Counted from the stretch's first letter, positions 1 through 13,231 are shown. The stretch is 64,000 bases of DNA from Phascolomyces articulosus (GCA_025677815.1 JAIXMP010000007.1:558001-622000); one strand, 5' to 3'. Program-made: numbers and translations. Notes: generated by a model from the sequence alone, not told the origin.

Positions 1-1707
1 GATGGAATTGATTTCGAGTTTAGATATTTACCTACAACGTAAGGTGGTGCTGACATACCTTGTGTTGTAACAGCATCAAAAGTCCCAAGTCCACGAACGA
101 TAATGGGCAAAAACATCCGGATACATCGGATCGTTGTCAGCGAACAGAATGATAGCGGAATGAAAGCGTATGTTTTCCAATCTTGAAACACTTTAAATAA
201 TTGAGCCCATGAAAACTCTTTTCCTTCTTTTGTAGTATCTACGTTCATTATTTCGTTATCAAAAGCTATTCGACTTGCAATAAATTGTCGTTCTTTTTCA
301 TTCAAAACTAATGATAAAATAGCAATTATTGTTTCTTAGTGAAATAGGTTTCTTATTTCTTTTTTTCGATGCTTTAAAAAGAATAATATATGTACAATAA
401 TAAATACATTTTGCGTTTTCTGGTCCATCCGGTAATATAAAAAGGAACAAGATTCCCATTGCAATGGCCGGTAAAGCTTCAATAATGAAAATCCACTGCC
501 ATCCATGTAATCCTTGTAACCCATCCATCTGAACGATTCCATATGCCTTTAAATTCCATGTTATTGGTGATCATTTCGCTATTGTGCTTTAGTATAGATG
601 TTTATATACATTTTTATAAATGCAATTCCTCACACGACTTCCAAATCCATAATAATAAAAGTACATTACCAGCAAACCACCTATTGCCTATTAAATAATG
701 ATAAGTCATTTATGTATGTTAGTGTTCAATGATAATATGCTTTTACCCTGGAAAATAATTATTAAAAAAAACTTACCCCAGCAACATTTGTCGAACCAGT
801 GAAACAAATTGCCATACGTGAAGAGAAATTTTGCCGTTTAAACCATAATGAGCCATAGTAAAGCATACCTGGTGATACTCCCCCAGTGGCAATTCCAAGG
901 ATCAATCGGGTAATGATTAATTGAGTACCCGTTTTTACTGCTGCTGTGGCGGCCAAGGTGATTCCCCAGATTATCATGATAAACGGGATCCATTTATTTG
1001 CACCAAATCTTTTAAGCAATATATTGGAAGGAATATCTGTTACAATCTATATTATCGGGGGAAAAAACAAAGTGAAAGATAGAATAAAACTAGTCAAGTG
1101 AATAGGGTAATCAACAAATTACTAACTGCGTTGTTACAAGTATATATTTCCATCCTTCCTGCCAGTATCATTGCTACTACTTTATTATTTACTACTATGT
1201 AATTAATCATCAACTACTACATACCGTCCCAATATAATAAGCTGTTAATGCCCAGTTAAATTCATCATCTGTACTATCAATATCTCGCGTCAAGCCTGCA
1301 ACTTCGGCATTTCCTTTTTTTTTGAATTAATACAAAGATAAGTATCTGATACATCATTTTCATTTCTTCCCATTACCGTTTTTTTTAATTGTGTCTTACC
1401 AATATTCGAAGTGTCAATGATAACAAAAAAAAACTGTAAAAAATATCATGGGTTGAATCCAAAGATCAACCTTCCATAGGGCCTGTTTCATCTCTTTTCC
1501 ACTGTATTCCAAAGATTCTGAAATTGTAGTTGTTGCATTGTTATGATTATTAACCACATTCGTATCTTTAGGTTCTTTATGTTCTGGTTGATTGGAGTGA
1601 AGATTACTGGTCTCTGCCATCGCTGTTGACAGGGTACCATTATCATTTTTTTCAGGAACCTTGACATCATTTTTGTTACTGTGGTTGTTCCTGAAGAAAC
1701 TCCTCAT
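1..1707 (-). CDS. MFS transporter, allantoate/anion-permease-like, cut by left window edge
   Basis: Multi-exon minus-strand gene starting at the ATG at 1707; its 3' part lies outside the window. Visible exons give an N-terminal Asn/Thr-rich cytoplasmic tail of about 75 residues, then a typical Dal5/ACS-family (TC 2.A.1.14) core: SNIG-NAEVAGL after TM1, EIPSN-like DIPSN then LLKRFG in TM2, RLILGIATGGVSPG in TM4, AGAIGGLLAYGI in TM5, and GWQWIFIIEALPA before TM6, followed by the central loop and the DWKTYAF segment starting the second half. Family members import organic anions such as allantoate, nicotinate or pantothenate across the plasma membrane; the substrate cannot be told here. The reading frame is broken once in exon 1 at a run of nine A (1425-1433, T on the coding strand); eight would restore the TM1 frame. 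The product is confident at family level. Whether the gene is intact is not certain. Confidence 0.8.
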
Positions 1708-2678
1708 TTTTTTTTATAATCAAGAAAAAAAGAGTAAAAAATATATATATTTACATGTTTTCTATGTAATAAATATAATGGTGATCGTAATACCACTTAC
1801 CCCATTAAGCACAAAAGCTTCCTATTTCTGAGTGCAACAAACAAATAAACATGGCCCATCATATGACTTGGCTTAATTTTTTTTTAAATAAAACAACATA
1901 ATATAAATACTCGTGATGAAACATAATAATTTGTTTCCTGTTTTCTATTATAGTAAATAAGATTTTGAGAAAGGTACTCGCGTTTTTTAGCCTAAAACAA
2001 GAATGGTACATACTATTTATTATGTCATACTTTAGATATATAGTTTATTTGGTACCATGAAAACTAATGTATAGATTGTTGAGAGAAATATTTTATCGGT
2101 ATAATTGTATTTATATACAAGTTTACATATTAGAAAATAGATAACTTTATATTTTTGCCCTTCAAATAGTAGCCTGTATTAAAAGTGGCACAAACAACAA
2201 TACAATTTTCGATGACGAATGGAGCTTATAAATATTTCTCAATCATCATTTTCATACAATCATTATATAATAAAAACGTTGTTCTCGTTATGCTTCAATC
2301 GAATCGAGATAATATACGTCAGAAAAAAAAAAAATAAAGACGATTTATACAAATAATAATGACAGCTTTGCCGTTATAAAAAAATATGATTTACATCACA
2401 AATAGACCAAAAGGGATAAAAAAAAAGGAATAAAAAAAAGCGCTACGATAATATATAAAAAAAGGACAATTTTTGCGCCTTGAGAGTGTATATAATAATA
2501 ATAATAAATAGTATAATAATGGGATAAAAATATATATAATAAATGAATTATAAAGGGAAGAAAAGGGTAGTGGTAATATAAATAGTAGAATAATGATGGC
2601 ACATATAATAAATTTTGTAGTAGTTGTTTAGTTGTTTGTTATAGTTAAAATAATAATAATAATAATAGTATGAAAGCA

Positions 2679-5436
2679 TTAACTGCTGGAAATTTCTTCC
2701 TTTTCTTTTGTAACAGATGGAATAGAGTCATCATCATCACCAAGGACAACTTCTTTACCATTGACCACTCGAACAGGACCAGTGAACCATTTACGACCCC
2801 AGATAGCAAAGTAACCACCAGAAAGAAGCATAATAAAAGCAAAAGGAGCAATAGCATAATTCATGTTATCAGCGGTAATAGGAGCTTCAGTAGGACAGAT
2901 GAACAAGCAGCAGGTAAAGAGGAGCCAGCAGGAGGACAAAACGCCAACAATGGTACTAAAACGACCTAAGTTCCAGGGACCTATTATTATGGGGGCAACA
3001 ATCATTGTTTGTTATTATTAGAATATATGGATAGTATAATAACTGAATAATATATAGTATAATATCTATAAAAATTCAAATTCTTACCAGGAGAGAACGA
3101 CTTGCGAGCAACAGTGATACGCAAGACAATGGGTACCAAGTAAGAGAGTTGGGAACCAATGGTGTTGACAGATACGATAGATTCGTAAGCGGTACTGTTG
3201 ATCATGTAAAGGACACCAACGACACCGGCAACAACAATGTTGAACCAAACAGAGTTGACAGGGTTATTGGTGCGAGCGTCCAACTTGTGCAAGTGCTTAG
3301 AGAGAGGCATAGCCCCATCTCTGGCAAAAGCGTAGACCATTCTAGAACTTCCTATGAAAATGAAAAAAAAGAAACAAGAATCAATCAAGATTCGATTTGA
3401 AAAGAATTAGCCATCATTATTCTTTCCTTATTACAAGATTGAGTGTATAAAAAAAAGAACTATAGGTAATTATTAATAAGAAAAGTTGTTTACCTAATGT
3501 AAGACTGCTACCACAGAAGAAGATGGAAAGCATAACAAAGATCAAGAAAACCATGGTCCATGCTAAATATGTTTTTATAAATGGAAAGAAAATAATGATG
3601 AGTCGTTGTTTTATAATTATCATGATGTGGATAGGATAAAATAAACCAATGTATATATACCTTGGCCAACACCATCGACAAAGATTTGAACCATTTGGGG
3701 TTGGATAGCATCTTCACTAACAATTTGAGCCATAAAGTCTTTGGTCATAAAGCTAATGCCAATCAAGAAGATGAAACCAGAGGTGGCATTGGCAGCGACA
3801 GCGGTCAAAATACCAAAAGGAGAACCGTGTTGAGAGTTCTTAGTTTCTAAAAAAAAAAAAAATCAAATGTTAACATATTGACAGTTGAACGGTTAACTTT
3901 TCGAAAAAAGATGAAATAATGAAACAAACCTTCACTCATGTGAGCAGCGCTATCGTAACCACTCAAGGTGTATTGACTTTGAAGAATAACAAGAAGGAAA
4001 GCATAACCGTCGCTAGAAAATCCAGATCCGTTGTAAAATTCACTAAACTATATTAGATGAAAACAAAAATGATTAAATACTCATATTATAAAATCTATGC
4101 TGTCAATGACACGAAATGAATACATACCACAAAGCTACCAGTAGCAAGTGGACGAGTAATGGAAAGACCAACAACGACGATAAACAAGATACCAAGCATA
4201 TTGACATAGACTATTATTATATAATTATATATGTCAATAACATATATTTGAATTGATCGGTATAAAAAAAGATGTTCATGAATTAAACTTACAGGCAAAT
4301 TGATTCATCCAACCGTTCCAGCTAACAGCGATGGAATTGATGACACCGTGAATAAGCAAAATGCCAACAAAGATACCATATTGCATATAAACAGAAGTGT
4401 CGACTTCAGGTTGCCAAACGTTAATGACACCAGCAATGAATTGAGAAAGACCAAGATCGACGGATGTGATACCAACTATAATAATAGTATAATATAAATA
4501 AATGTTATTATTTGACATTTGTGTTGTTGTTATATATATACATAGTAATTGTAATTCTTTACTTACACACAAGACCAATCCAATTGAACCAGCCACTATT
4601 TTATATAAAAAAAATTATTAAATATTAGTTAGCTGATTATTATTATACAACCTTGATTATATTAAAAGAGGAAGAACTTACGTTAACCAACATGCTAAAG
4701 GCATATACTTTGGAGGAGCAAGTCTACTAACCCAGAAATATAAACCTGTTTAATAATTAAATGGTTAAATTAGTTTTTTCGAATTTAAAAATGGGCTATG
4801 TACAATTATCATTATAATACTAGGCAACGCCGCATGCATACCTCCAGTAGTAGGATAAGCGGAACAAATTTCAGCAAGAGACATGGCAACAATCATGGTA
4901 AAAGTACCAGTAATAAACCTAAATAATGAATCATTAAAATGTTATTCATCTATTTACTGGAATTCGAATACAAGCAAACGATAAAGAATAATAATATGTT
5001 ACTTACCAACCCCAGATAACACCAAGACTTCCAGCGTCATTCATGGCATCACCCCACATCTAATTGTAATTATTATATCAAAATCATAAAGTTAGTTTCA
5101 GTATTATTGTGCCACGCGAAAAAAAAGGTAAATTTATCTTTCAAAAGTATTATCACAATAAAACGTACAGGTGTCAATCCAGATAAAACAGAACAACAAG
5201 AAAATGCAATAGCAAAGTTAGAGAATGCAGAGATAGAACGACTCAAATCCTAAAGAAGAACAAGAAGCATATGGATGATGAGTATATATATATAATACAT
5301 GAATGATCATTCTATATATAATTACCTGAGTATAACCAAGTTCATTCAAAAGTTGTTCATCAGCAGAAATACCAGGTGTTCCATTTTCAACCTGTTTCTC
5401 GGTTGAATCTTTTTTTTTTAAAAATCCAAGCCCCAT
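2679..5436 (-). CDS. APC-family GABA/amino-acid permease (Uga4-like)
   Basis: Plasma-membrane or vacuolar amino-acid/GABA permease of the fungal APC family (TC 2.A.3.4). About a dozen short exons on the minus strand; the start ATG at 5436 opens a hydrophilic head MGLGFLKKKDS and a conserved NELGYTQ/DLSRSISAFSNFAIAFS segment leading into TM1. Recognisable motifs in order: SGLTP, GVIWGW, MSLAEICSAYPTTGGLYFW, WLTGWFNWIG, SGYDSAAHMSEET, SSRMVYAFARDGAMP (the consensus after TM8), NTIGSQLSYLVPIVLR and PWNLGRFS. The C-terminus is acidic then Lys/Glu/Ser-rich, ending at TAA 2679-2681. Exons checked in detail include 5326..5436 and 5169..5249, both whole codons. Splice sites join in frame throughout the part checked. 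It lies upstream of the MFS gene on the same strand, about 970 bp apart. The substrate (GABA, choline or amino acids) is inferred from family only. Confidence 0.88.
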
Positions 5437-7343
5437 GGTAACGAAGTTTTGATGAACGATAATAGAAGAAGAGTGTTGACAGTTTTGAAGTTGGAAAAAT
5501 AATTTTTTTATATAGAGGAAAAATAAAAAGAAAAAAGTAGTTGATGTGTTATATGTATATAAAAATGTCACGTGTGTGTATATATATGTGTATTATTATT
5601 ATATAAAATAAAAAGAGAAAGGATAAAAAGTGAAAAAAAATGAAAGGCCTTTTTATATAAAAATTGATTTCACCTTAATAAACCTTATGAACTTAATCCT
5701 AAATGGATGATGGAATGATGGATAATGATATATATCATCGTGTGTTTTTAGATAGTAAAAAAAAAGTCCATAATTGTAGATAAAAAAAAAAGGTGGGGGT
5801 GAAACCGGGGGTGAGAACAAAAAGATCCTATTAATATAATAGTAATGCAAATCATACAAGTGGAAGTGAACTCAAAAAGCATCATAAACTTTCACACAAT
5901 ATGAACTTTTACACCCACAGTCAATAATTAGCAACACCCATCAACTACAACAACAAAAACCGTGGGACAAGTTCCATTTCCCATGATCAGCTTTTTATGA
6001 AGAAATATACCTTTTTCATTACATTTTACTATTGGTAACGAATATATCGCTGGTAACAATGATACTGTATAATGATCTATATAAAACGTTATTTAATATT
6101 AGTACTTCTTTTCCTTGAAAAACAAACGTATAACAGTAAAAGATAACGTCGTTTTTCTTTTATCAACGGATTTTGAAAATCAATAAGGAATCGATGCATT
6201 ATAAGGTTCATCTTCATATATATAGAAATATATATGACCTTTATACCGATTACTGTTTTTGATAGCAAAAAGAATGCCAAGTAAAGTCGATTGTCCCACT
6301 ATTTATTTGTCATCAAATGCCTATGATTGACCTTTTTAGGAAGACTCTTACTCAATTTGGATATTGAAAGGGAAGAAAAAGGGCATATAAGGTTTTTATA
6401 TATACTCTAATCTTATCAAAAAGGACAGGACTTGTTTCGTATTATTGGCTAAGTGTAACAAAGACAAAAAAAAAATTAAAATGGCTCGTCTTATCTTTTG
6501 TTCAAACTTGGTTATCTTGCGACATGTGGTAAAAACTTTTTGAGGCATTTTTGTATATTGCATTTATTATATATAAAAGATAGATAGATTTATACTTCTT
6601 CCTAACCAGTTACTACTTCTTCTTCCAATATAGTAATAATTATAATAGAATAAAAAACAACAATAGTAAAATAAAATTATGTCTTTTTTTTTCTCGGAGG
6701 ACAACTTTTACCATATGCTTTGTCATCTGTGAGAAAAAAAAATGATCCATCCTCATTTTACTCTGTCAGTGTAAGCATAATATACCTTTAGGATGTGGGG
6801 TGTGATCTTATATACTTGATATAATGGGATCGTCTGAAATCACAATTCATTAATTCCCACCCTACATATATACCACCTTTAAATATTACATTACTTTTGT
6901 TTGATTGGTTGAATCAGAAACTATAATATAAATTCTATACTAGTAGAAACTCCCGTGGGTCGGATCTGATTTTTTGTTTCTTTTTCTTTTCTCTCTCTCT
7001 CTTTTTACGCACGCTCTCCTCTGTCTTATTTCTTAAAAAAAAGTTGGGCTCAGCACCAAGCGTTTTTTCAACTGTCAATCAACAACAGATCAAAAAAAAA
7101 AAAATAGAAAAGGTCCAAAGGATGAATGACATACACAGACAGAGAGGAGTTTTTTTTTTGTTGCAAACAAATTATAAAACACGTCAAATAGCCTAAAAAT
7201 GGAAATATGAGTACCTCAAACCGCATCAATTTTTTTGTGACGGCCTTTTTTACTTTGAGGAAAGGAAATGGAAGTTGAATGGGATTGTTGCCAAACAATT
7301 TAATATACTTTTTTTTTTTTGTTATAAAAGAAAAACAAAAACA
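5437..7343. other. Divergent intergenic region between permease and PPR gene
   Basis: About 1.9 kb separating two divergently transcribed genes, so it should hold both promoters. It is AT-rich with many T tracts. A CT-rich stretch (roughly 6969-7024, with CT dinucleotide runs then ACGCACGCTCTCC) lies about 330 bp upstream of the PPR start. No convincing RNA gene or coding exon was seen. Confidence 0.6.
6969..7024 (+). promoter_or_regulatory. CT-rich tract upstream of PPR gene
   Basis: Pyrimidine-rich strand with CTCTCTCTCT followed by a GC-richer ACGCACGCTCTCC patch. Pyrimidine tracts upstream of start codons are common in fungal promoters. Assigning this one to the PPR promoter rests on position only. 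Confidence 0.25.
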
Positions 7344-9689
7344 ATGCTTTCAAGAACGGGTACTCGAGCCTGTTTATCTGTTGGACGACGGCGTATACCC
7401 ACTTCATTACGTCATACATTATCAAATACACGAGTAAACGATATAAAGTCATGTCCTATAACCACCATTGCCACTCAACAACAACACGTCCATTCTACCT
7501 ACACCAACACGTCAACAACAAATAGTCGACGTTCATTCGCGACCAAAAGTCCAAAAACTTCACATACCAATGAAGAATTAGCTACATTATCACGTGCCAT
7601 TGAACAAAACAATATCATTCAAACTCGTAAATCATTTTCTCTTTTACGTAGCAGTCCAAACGATCGTGCCTTGATCGATCGTCCCATGATTCAAAAAGTC
7701 TTGATGCTTGTACGTAAAGGACAAAAGCAATCCGATTTAGCATTTGTACGTGATTTAGTAGAGACCATGCAACATGATTTCAACATTCGACCTGAACTAT
7801 TTGAATATCATGCATTAATGTACGCATATGGTATTCATGAACGACCCCAAGACGCGTCCAACGTATTAAAACGAATGACACAGATGCCTGAAAAAGATAT
7901 TTATCCCAACACCGTCACATATAATATCCTCTTGGGATGCTATAAACGTGTGAATGATTATGAAACAGCATTAAGACTATTTGAAGAAATGGAACGAAAA
8001 AAGAATATTAAACACGATCTTGTCACGTATAATACTTTATTACATTTTGTACCTGCACCCAAGGCATTGGAATTGTATGTGCAAATGCAAAAGGAAAAAA
8101 TTCAACCTGATGGATATACGTATTCGACCATCCTTAGTGTTGCCACCCGAGAAAAGAATTCCACCATCGGCAATAGTGTGTATAAAAATTTACTGAGTAA
8201 TCCAAAATTGGTCAAAGATACCATTACAGTAAATAGTTTATTGGCCTTCAAGGCCAACCAACCCGACGCCGGTTTAAATGGAGTATTGGATCTTTATTAC
8301 CGTATTCCTAAACGATTCCCGCATATCAAAATGGATGTGGCTAGTTATAATATTATGCTCGACACATGTCTCAAATACGATAATCCAGGACGCGCATTTA
8401 TGATTTTTGACGATTTGAAATCATCAGGATGTACACCAGATGTCGTGACCTATGGTACATTAATGGATGCCGAAGCAAGACAAAAGAATATGAAGGGAGC
8501 CCTTTCATTATTTGATGATATGACCTATCGAAATATCACACCCAATGCACGTGTCTTGTCATCGTTGGCCAATTTGGCGTCCCAAGAAACCGACTCTCAA
8601 TTACTTTCTCGTGTGTGTGATATAATACCAAAGTACAGTCATGATTTCCGATTGGATACCAAGGCATACAATGGATTACTAAGTGGATTGGCAAAACATG
8701 GACGATCTGCGCAGGCACAGACACTCTATGATGAAGTATTTCGACACAATGCACGAGAAGCAGATATTGCCACGTTTACCAATTTGATGCTCGCCTATAT
8801 CAATGATGATCAATTGGATGATGCCATGGATATTTATTATGAATTACGAGAACATTGTCAAAATGCAGAACCAGGACAAGCAAGGATCACTTTGGATACA
8901 ACTTTTTATACATCACTTATTTCCGCCATGACAGCACTTTCCAGTCGTCAACGAAAACAACAACACAATGATCTTAACACTCCATCTTCAGTACCTAGTT
9001 ATGCATTTATGGTAGAAGAAAAACCTGACAACAGTGTGGAAAATTTGGATGGCACATCACAACCCAACTTATTACGAGCATTGACATTATTTAATGATAT
9101 GCGACGACTCCTCATTCGACCCAATGCACACGTGTACACGGCCATGTTAAATGCATGTGCTAAATATCGAGACGCCTATGCATTGGAACAAATTCATCGA
9201 TTGATCCGTATGGATTTATATTTCGATCCAGATACTGCAGTTTACAATGCCTTGATGGATGCTTACAATCATTGTGGAGATGGTCATGTGGTCTTGCAAT
9301 TATGGGACATTTTAATGTTATCATCAGCACCCAAGATTGCTATTGATCAAGCTACCATTTCGGTGGTTTTGGATAGTTGCGGTCATAATGGATACAGCCA
9401 CAAGGCTCATGGTATTTGGCGTAAAGTGAAACGAGTAGGATTTGATCTCAATACCAACAATTATAATTCATATATTGAATGTTTATGTCGACAAAAGGGT
9501 CGACAAGGTTGGGAGGAAGCACGACGCGTTGTTTTGGATGAAATGCGTGCACCTAGTGCCATCCATGATCCACGACCTCCGTTTGAAGAAAAGACATTAA
9601 ATACATTGATTGGATTTGCAAGGAAAAAGGAATTTAAACAAGAAGAAGTGGATGAATTGGAACAATGGAAACAACAATTGTTATCATAA
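7344..9689 (+). CDS. Mitochondrial pentatricopeptide-repeat (PPR) protein
   Basis: Single-exon gene of 781 codons. I chose ATG 7344 rather than the upstream in-frame codon because it begins a typical presequence: Arg/Ser/Thr-rich, no acidic residue for about 30 residues, and RRSFATK near residue 60 as a likely cleavage region. The body is a solenoid of degenerate 35-residue PPR units, for example PNTVTYNILLGCYKRVNDYE, KHDLVTYNTLLH, PDGYTYSTILSVA, PDVVTYGTLMDAEA, PNAHVYTAMLNACAK and PDTAVYNALMDAY. PPR proteins bind organellar RNA sequence-specifically and act in transcript stability, processing or translation. The P-class appearance (no DYW or E tail) suggests RNA stabilisation or translation rather than editing. 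The RNA target is unknown. It is followed by the septin gene on the same strand after 665 bp. Confidence 0.9.
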   Translation: MLSRTGTRACLSVGRRRIPTSLRHTLSNTRVNDIKSCPITTIATQQQHVHSTYTNTSTTNSRRSFATKSPKTSHTNEELATLSRAIEQNNIIQTRKSFSLLRSSPNDRALIDRPMIQKVLMLVRKGQKQSDLAFVRDLVETMQHDFNIRPELFEYHALMYAYGIHERPQDASNVLKRMTQMPEKDIYPNTVTYNILLGCYKRVNDYETALRLFEEMERKKNIKHDLVTYNTLLHFVPAPKALELYVQMQKEKIQPDGYTYSTILSVATREKNSTIGNSVYKNLLSNPKLVKDTITVNSLLAFKANQPDAGLNGVLDLYYRIPKRFPHIKMDVASYNIMLDTCLKYDNPGRAFMIFDDLKSSGCTPDVVTYGTLMDAEARQKNMKGALSLFDDMTYRNITPNARVLSSLANLASQETDSQLLSRVCDIIPKYSHDFRLDTKAYNGLLSGLAKHGRSAQAQTLYDEVFRHNAREADIATFTNLMLAYINDDQLDDAMDIYYELREHCQNAEPGQARITLDTTFYTSLISAMTALSSRQRKQQHNDLNTPSSVPSYAFMVEEKPDNSVENLDGTSQPNLLRALTLFNDMRRLLIRPNAHVYTAMLNACAKYRDAYALEQIHRLIRMDLYFDPDTAVYNALMDAYNHCGDGHVVLQLWDILMLSSAPKIAIDQATISVVLDSCGHNGYSHKAHGIWRKVKRVGFDLNTNNYNSYIECLCRQKGRQGWEEARRVVLDEMRAPSAIHDPRPPFEEKTLNTLIGFARKKEFKQEEVDELEQWKQQLLS

Positions 9690-10354
9690 GTTATATATAT
9701 ATATATATAGTTATAGATTTTAGAAATCCTCTCTCTTTCCCTCACTACCTTTTTAATATGCACATATTCTCTCTCTTTCTCCATATTATATAACATACAT
9801 ATACTCAATCACTTCATCTACATTATCATACCAATTCAATCAACCAAAAATCCCCATGTTTTTTTTTCTTGTTAAAATAATAATAATAATAATGTATAAT
9901 CAAACAAAAGAAAAAGAAAAGCATTGGATCGAATTCACACAAAGTAAACTAATTGAAATGCATGTGTTTCGATGCAAAAATTGAAAGGGGAAAGAAGAAG
10001 AAATAAACATTTATGATTGTATTGGATCATGTCTGACTATGTGGGTTAAAAATCCCTTTTTCACACACCCCTTTACTTTCGCTACGAGTACAGTATTGGA
10101 CTACTCTATATAATCCCCTTCCTCTCTCTTTTTACTTGCTTTCAACGAGATAATAAGGTATGATATGATATGTAGACAACCCCTTCCTTTAAAAAAGACA
10201 AACCCTCCTTCTCTAATCTCCGTGTTTTTTTTATTTTATTTTCCAAACTCTTTTTTTTGCTCTCCTTTCTTTTTCTCTTTTTTTTTCGTTTTTATCTCTT
10301 TTTGCCCTTTCTCTTCACACTTTATCTCTTTTTTAAAAAACTTTTTATACAACA
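9690..10354. other. Intergenic, PPR to septin
   Basis: AT-rich spacer holding the PPR 3' end and the septin promoter. It contains a (TA)n stretch right after the PPR stop, a (TAA)n run near 9877-9894, and long T-rich tracts just upstream of the septin ATG. No gene was seen. Confidence 0.5.
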
Positions 10355-12612
10355 ATGGCTCATGTAAGATATCATAATGATGAATAGTTTGGTTTGGTTG
10401 GTACTTATCTTTATCCGTTCTATATAGAGACTCGGTGGTCGTAGAAAAAACGTAAAGAAAGGTTTTCAGTTCACACTCATGGTCGTCGGTACGTCTTTTA
10501 ATATTTTGTTAAAAGAGAAAAAAAAAGTTACAATGGTCGAACTAAAAAAAAATGTATGCAAAAAATTAGGCGCATCGGGTACTGGTCGAACCACTTTTGT
10601 CAACACTTTGTGCAACTCAAGTGTGTTGGCTAAAAAAGTATGTGATAATCCAGAAGAAGCACATAACGAAGAAGGCATTACCATTAAACCCGTTTCTGTG
10701 GGTAAGTCTTTTATTTTTTAATCAATTCAAGTCACTCTATCAATAGAATCCTATGGTTTATAAAAAAAAGACTAATGAATGAAATAACCATATAGAATTG
10801 GATGAAGATGGTGTCAGGTAAAAACTTTTATTTTCTTAGGGATTATTTTTTTTTGGGGGGGGAAAGAGGGAGAGAATGATGTTTAGGATTTGTGTGTTTC
10901 CCCAGGGAGTAGAAAAAAGGGATCACAGTAAGTGGTGGTTAAGTGAGTAGGTAGATTAACAAGGAGTGAACAAGTAAATCCAACATATATCATCCCCCCC
11001 CACTCGCATAAAAACAAAACTGTAAATCAATCAACTCACCTTTTATTCACTCTATCATTTGATTAGAATTTCATTAACTATTGTTGATACACCTGGGTTT
11101 GGTGACAACATTGACAATGAACGATGGTATAGTAATAATTTTATTTCTAGTTTGAGTGACAAACCAATACATATCTATTAATTCATTGTTTTTTTAAGTT
11201 TCCAAGAAATTGTAGGTTATCTGGAACGACAGTATGATGATATTTTAGCAGAAGAATCAAGAATTAAACGTAATCCACGTTTCCGTGATAATCGTGTTCA
11301 TGCTTTATTGTACTTTATTTCACCTACGGGTCATGCGTAAGTTTATTTTCAGGGGGGAGAAGTTCATTCCAAATCATTTACTGACATTTGCATTTTCTCT
11401 CCTACTTCTTTCAACCAACAGGTTGCGTGAAATTGATATTGAATTAATGCGCCGTTTGAGTCCACGTGTGAATGTCATTCCAGTGGTGGGTCGTGCAGAT
11501 TCATTAACTCCACAAGAACTAAAGGATTTCAAGAGAAGAGTAAGTCCTTGTATCTATTTATTATACTTAGCATACCATGGATTGATCGACTTACTAGTTA
11601 TATATATATCTTTCTATCTATTAGATCATGGAAGATATTGAACATTATAATATCCCTATATATAATTTCCCCTATGATGTGGAAGAAGATGATGAAGATA
11701 CTATTGAAGAAAATAGTGAATTAAGGGCCCTTTTACCTTTTGCCATTATTGGTAGTGATGAAGAAATTAATGTTGGTGGACGTACAGTCCGTGGACGTCA
11801 ATATCCATGGGGTGCTGTAGAAGGTAAAAAAAAAATGATGAATGAAAAATAAGACTTGGACTTCTTTTAAAAATCAATTTTACTCAAACTATAACAACAA
11901 CACATCATCAAAAAAAAACCATCAAATATATTGGTTTGCTATATTATTATTATTATCAAAACAATGTATGATGATGAGTATAGTGGATAATCCACAACAC
12001 TCTGACTTTGCTAGACTTCGGTCAGCGTTGCTCAGGTGAGTATTCTTTTCCTATCTATTAAACCATATATTTTATATCAGTGAGACAGTTTAAAAAATTT
12101 ACCAAGCAATGATATCAATTATTCAAGTTCGTGTAGTTCACACCTACAGGACCTCAAAGAGATCACTCATGATTTCTTGTATGAAAATTATCGTACAGAG
12201 AAGCTTAGTCGTACTGTCAGTGGAGGCGAAGCAGAGTAAGTATCCTTTTTATATATATAGATCTATGTATATATATTTATATATTGAGACTAATGATCAA
12301 CATGCATAATGATAATATGTTATAGAGATGCTGCTCTTAATGCTGAAGATATGGCTAGTCAAAGCGTTCGCTTGAAAGAAGAACAACTGAGGAAAGAAGA
12401 AGAAAAGGTATATATAATTTGACTATATAGAATACAATCATAGTAGTATCCTAGATACTAATAATCGATCGATGTTACTAAAATAGCTTCGTGATATCGA
12501 ACTAAAGGTGCAACGAGAAATTCAAGAAAAAAGACAAGAATTGTTGAGTAAAGAAGAAGCACTTCGTAGTTTGGAATCGCGATTGGCACAAGCTCAGATA
12601 GCAGATGCTTAA
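10355..12612 (+). CDS. CDC11: Septin, Cdc11-type
   Basis: Twelve exons: 10355..10363, 10428..10488, 10570..10701, 10796..10817, 11067..11126, 11199..11336, 11422..11539, 11625..11823, 11984..12035, 12137..12235, 12326..12407, 12487..12612, summing to 365 codons plus stop. The first exon encodes only MAH. The protein has a polybasic patch RLGGRRKNVKKG, P-loop GASGTGRTT, G3 DTPGFGD, G4-position GRADSL, a septin unique element around WGAVEVDNPQHSDF, and a C-terminal coiled coil of about 65 Glu/Lys/Arg-rich residues. Septins form hetero-oligomeric GTP-binding filaments at the cortex, septa and hyphal branch sites. Arg in place of the P-loop Lys is the hallmark of yeast Cdc11, an end subunit of the rod, which is why I chose that subgroup. 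A phylogeny would be needed to exclude another septin class with the same substitution. Confidence 0.88.
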
Positions 12613-13231
12613 ATCCTTTATTCACTATTCATCTGTTTTTTCCTAACTATATTCAAGTACATTAGTGTACATACTTCTTCAAAAAAAAAAAAGCACACGC
12701 ATCTACAATCTTCTATTCATAATAGCTTTCTTAACATAAGAAGCAAAAAAAAAAGTTAATAATAGTAGTAATAATAGTAGTTGATTGACTATTCAGTTAG
12801 TAGTTTTTTTTTTTTTATCTTTTAACATGTTTTTTTTCCCTTTATTATTACCACCCAATTCATACTGTTTATCTTTCTTTCTTTTTTTTTTAATCTTTTG
12901 GAATACACACCTGATACAAGCAAAACATATCCACACACACACGCACATTATATTAATACACTTCTTGTTTTTACCAATGAACCAACTGGTTTTTCGGAAT
13001 GAAATCGATTCCGGACGTTGTGTAACCTTTACCAGCATTTTTTCAACTCAGATTTCCTACTACTGCATCCGCATTCCATGTTAAAAAAAAAAAAAGACAG
13101 CCACTTTTAGATGTGGTATAAGCATTCCCTTCGTTCCGTCTTTTTTTTTATTTCTTTCTTGCTCCTTTTTTTTCATATATATCTTTGTTCTTTTACTCAC
13201 TCACTACTTCCATTCATATACACCCCTTATA
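12613..13231. other. Intergenic, septin to Rab6
   Basis: AT-rich spacer with poly-A/T runs, an ACACACACGCACA patch near 12931-12947, and a short imperfect palindrome CGGAATGAAATCGATTCCG near 12995. No coding exon or RNA gene was recognised. Confidence 0.5.

Noticed and set aside
7275..7343. Upstream start for the PPR gene
   Set aside because: The extension is a Phe/Lys-rich read-through of a T tract and would mask the mitochondrial presequence.
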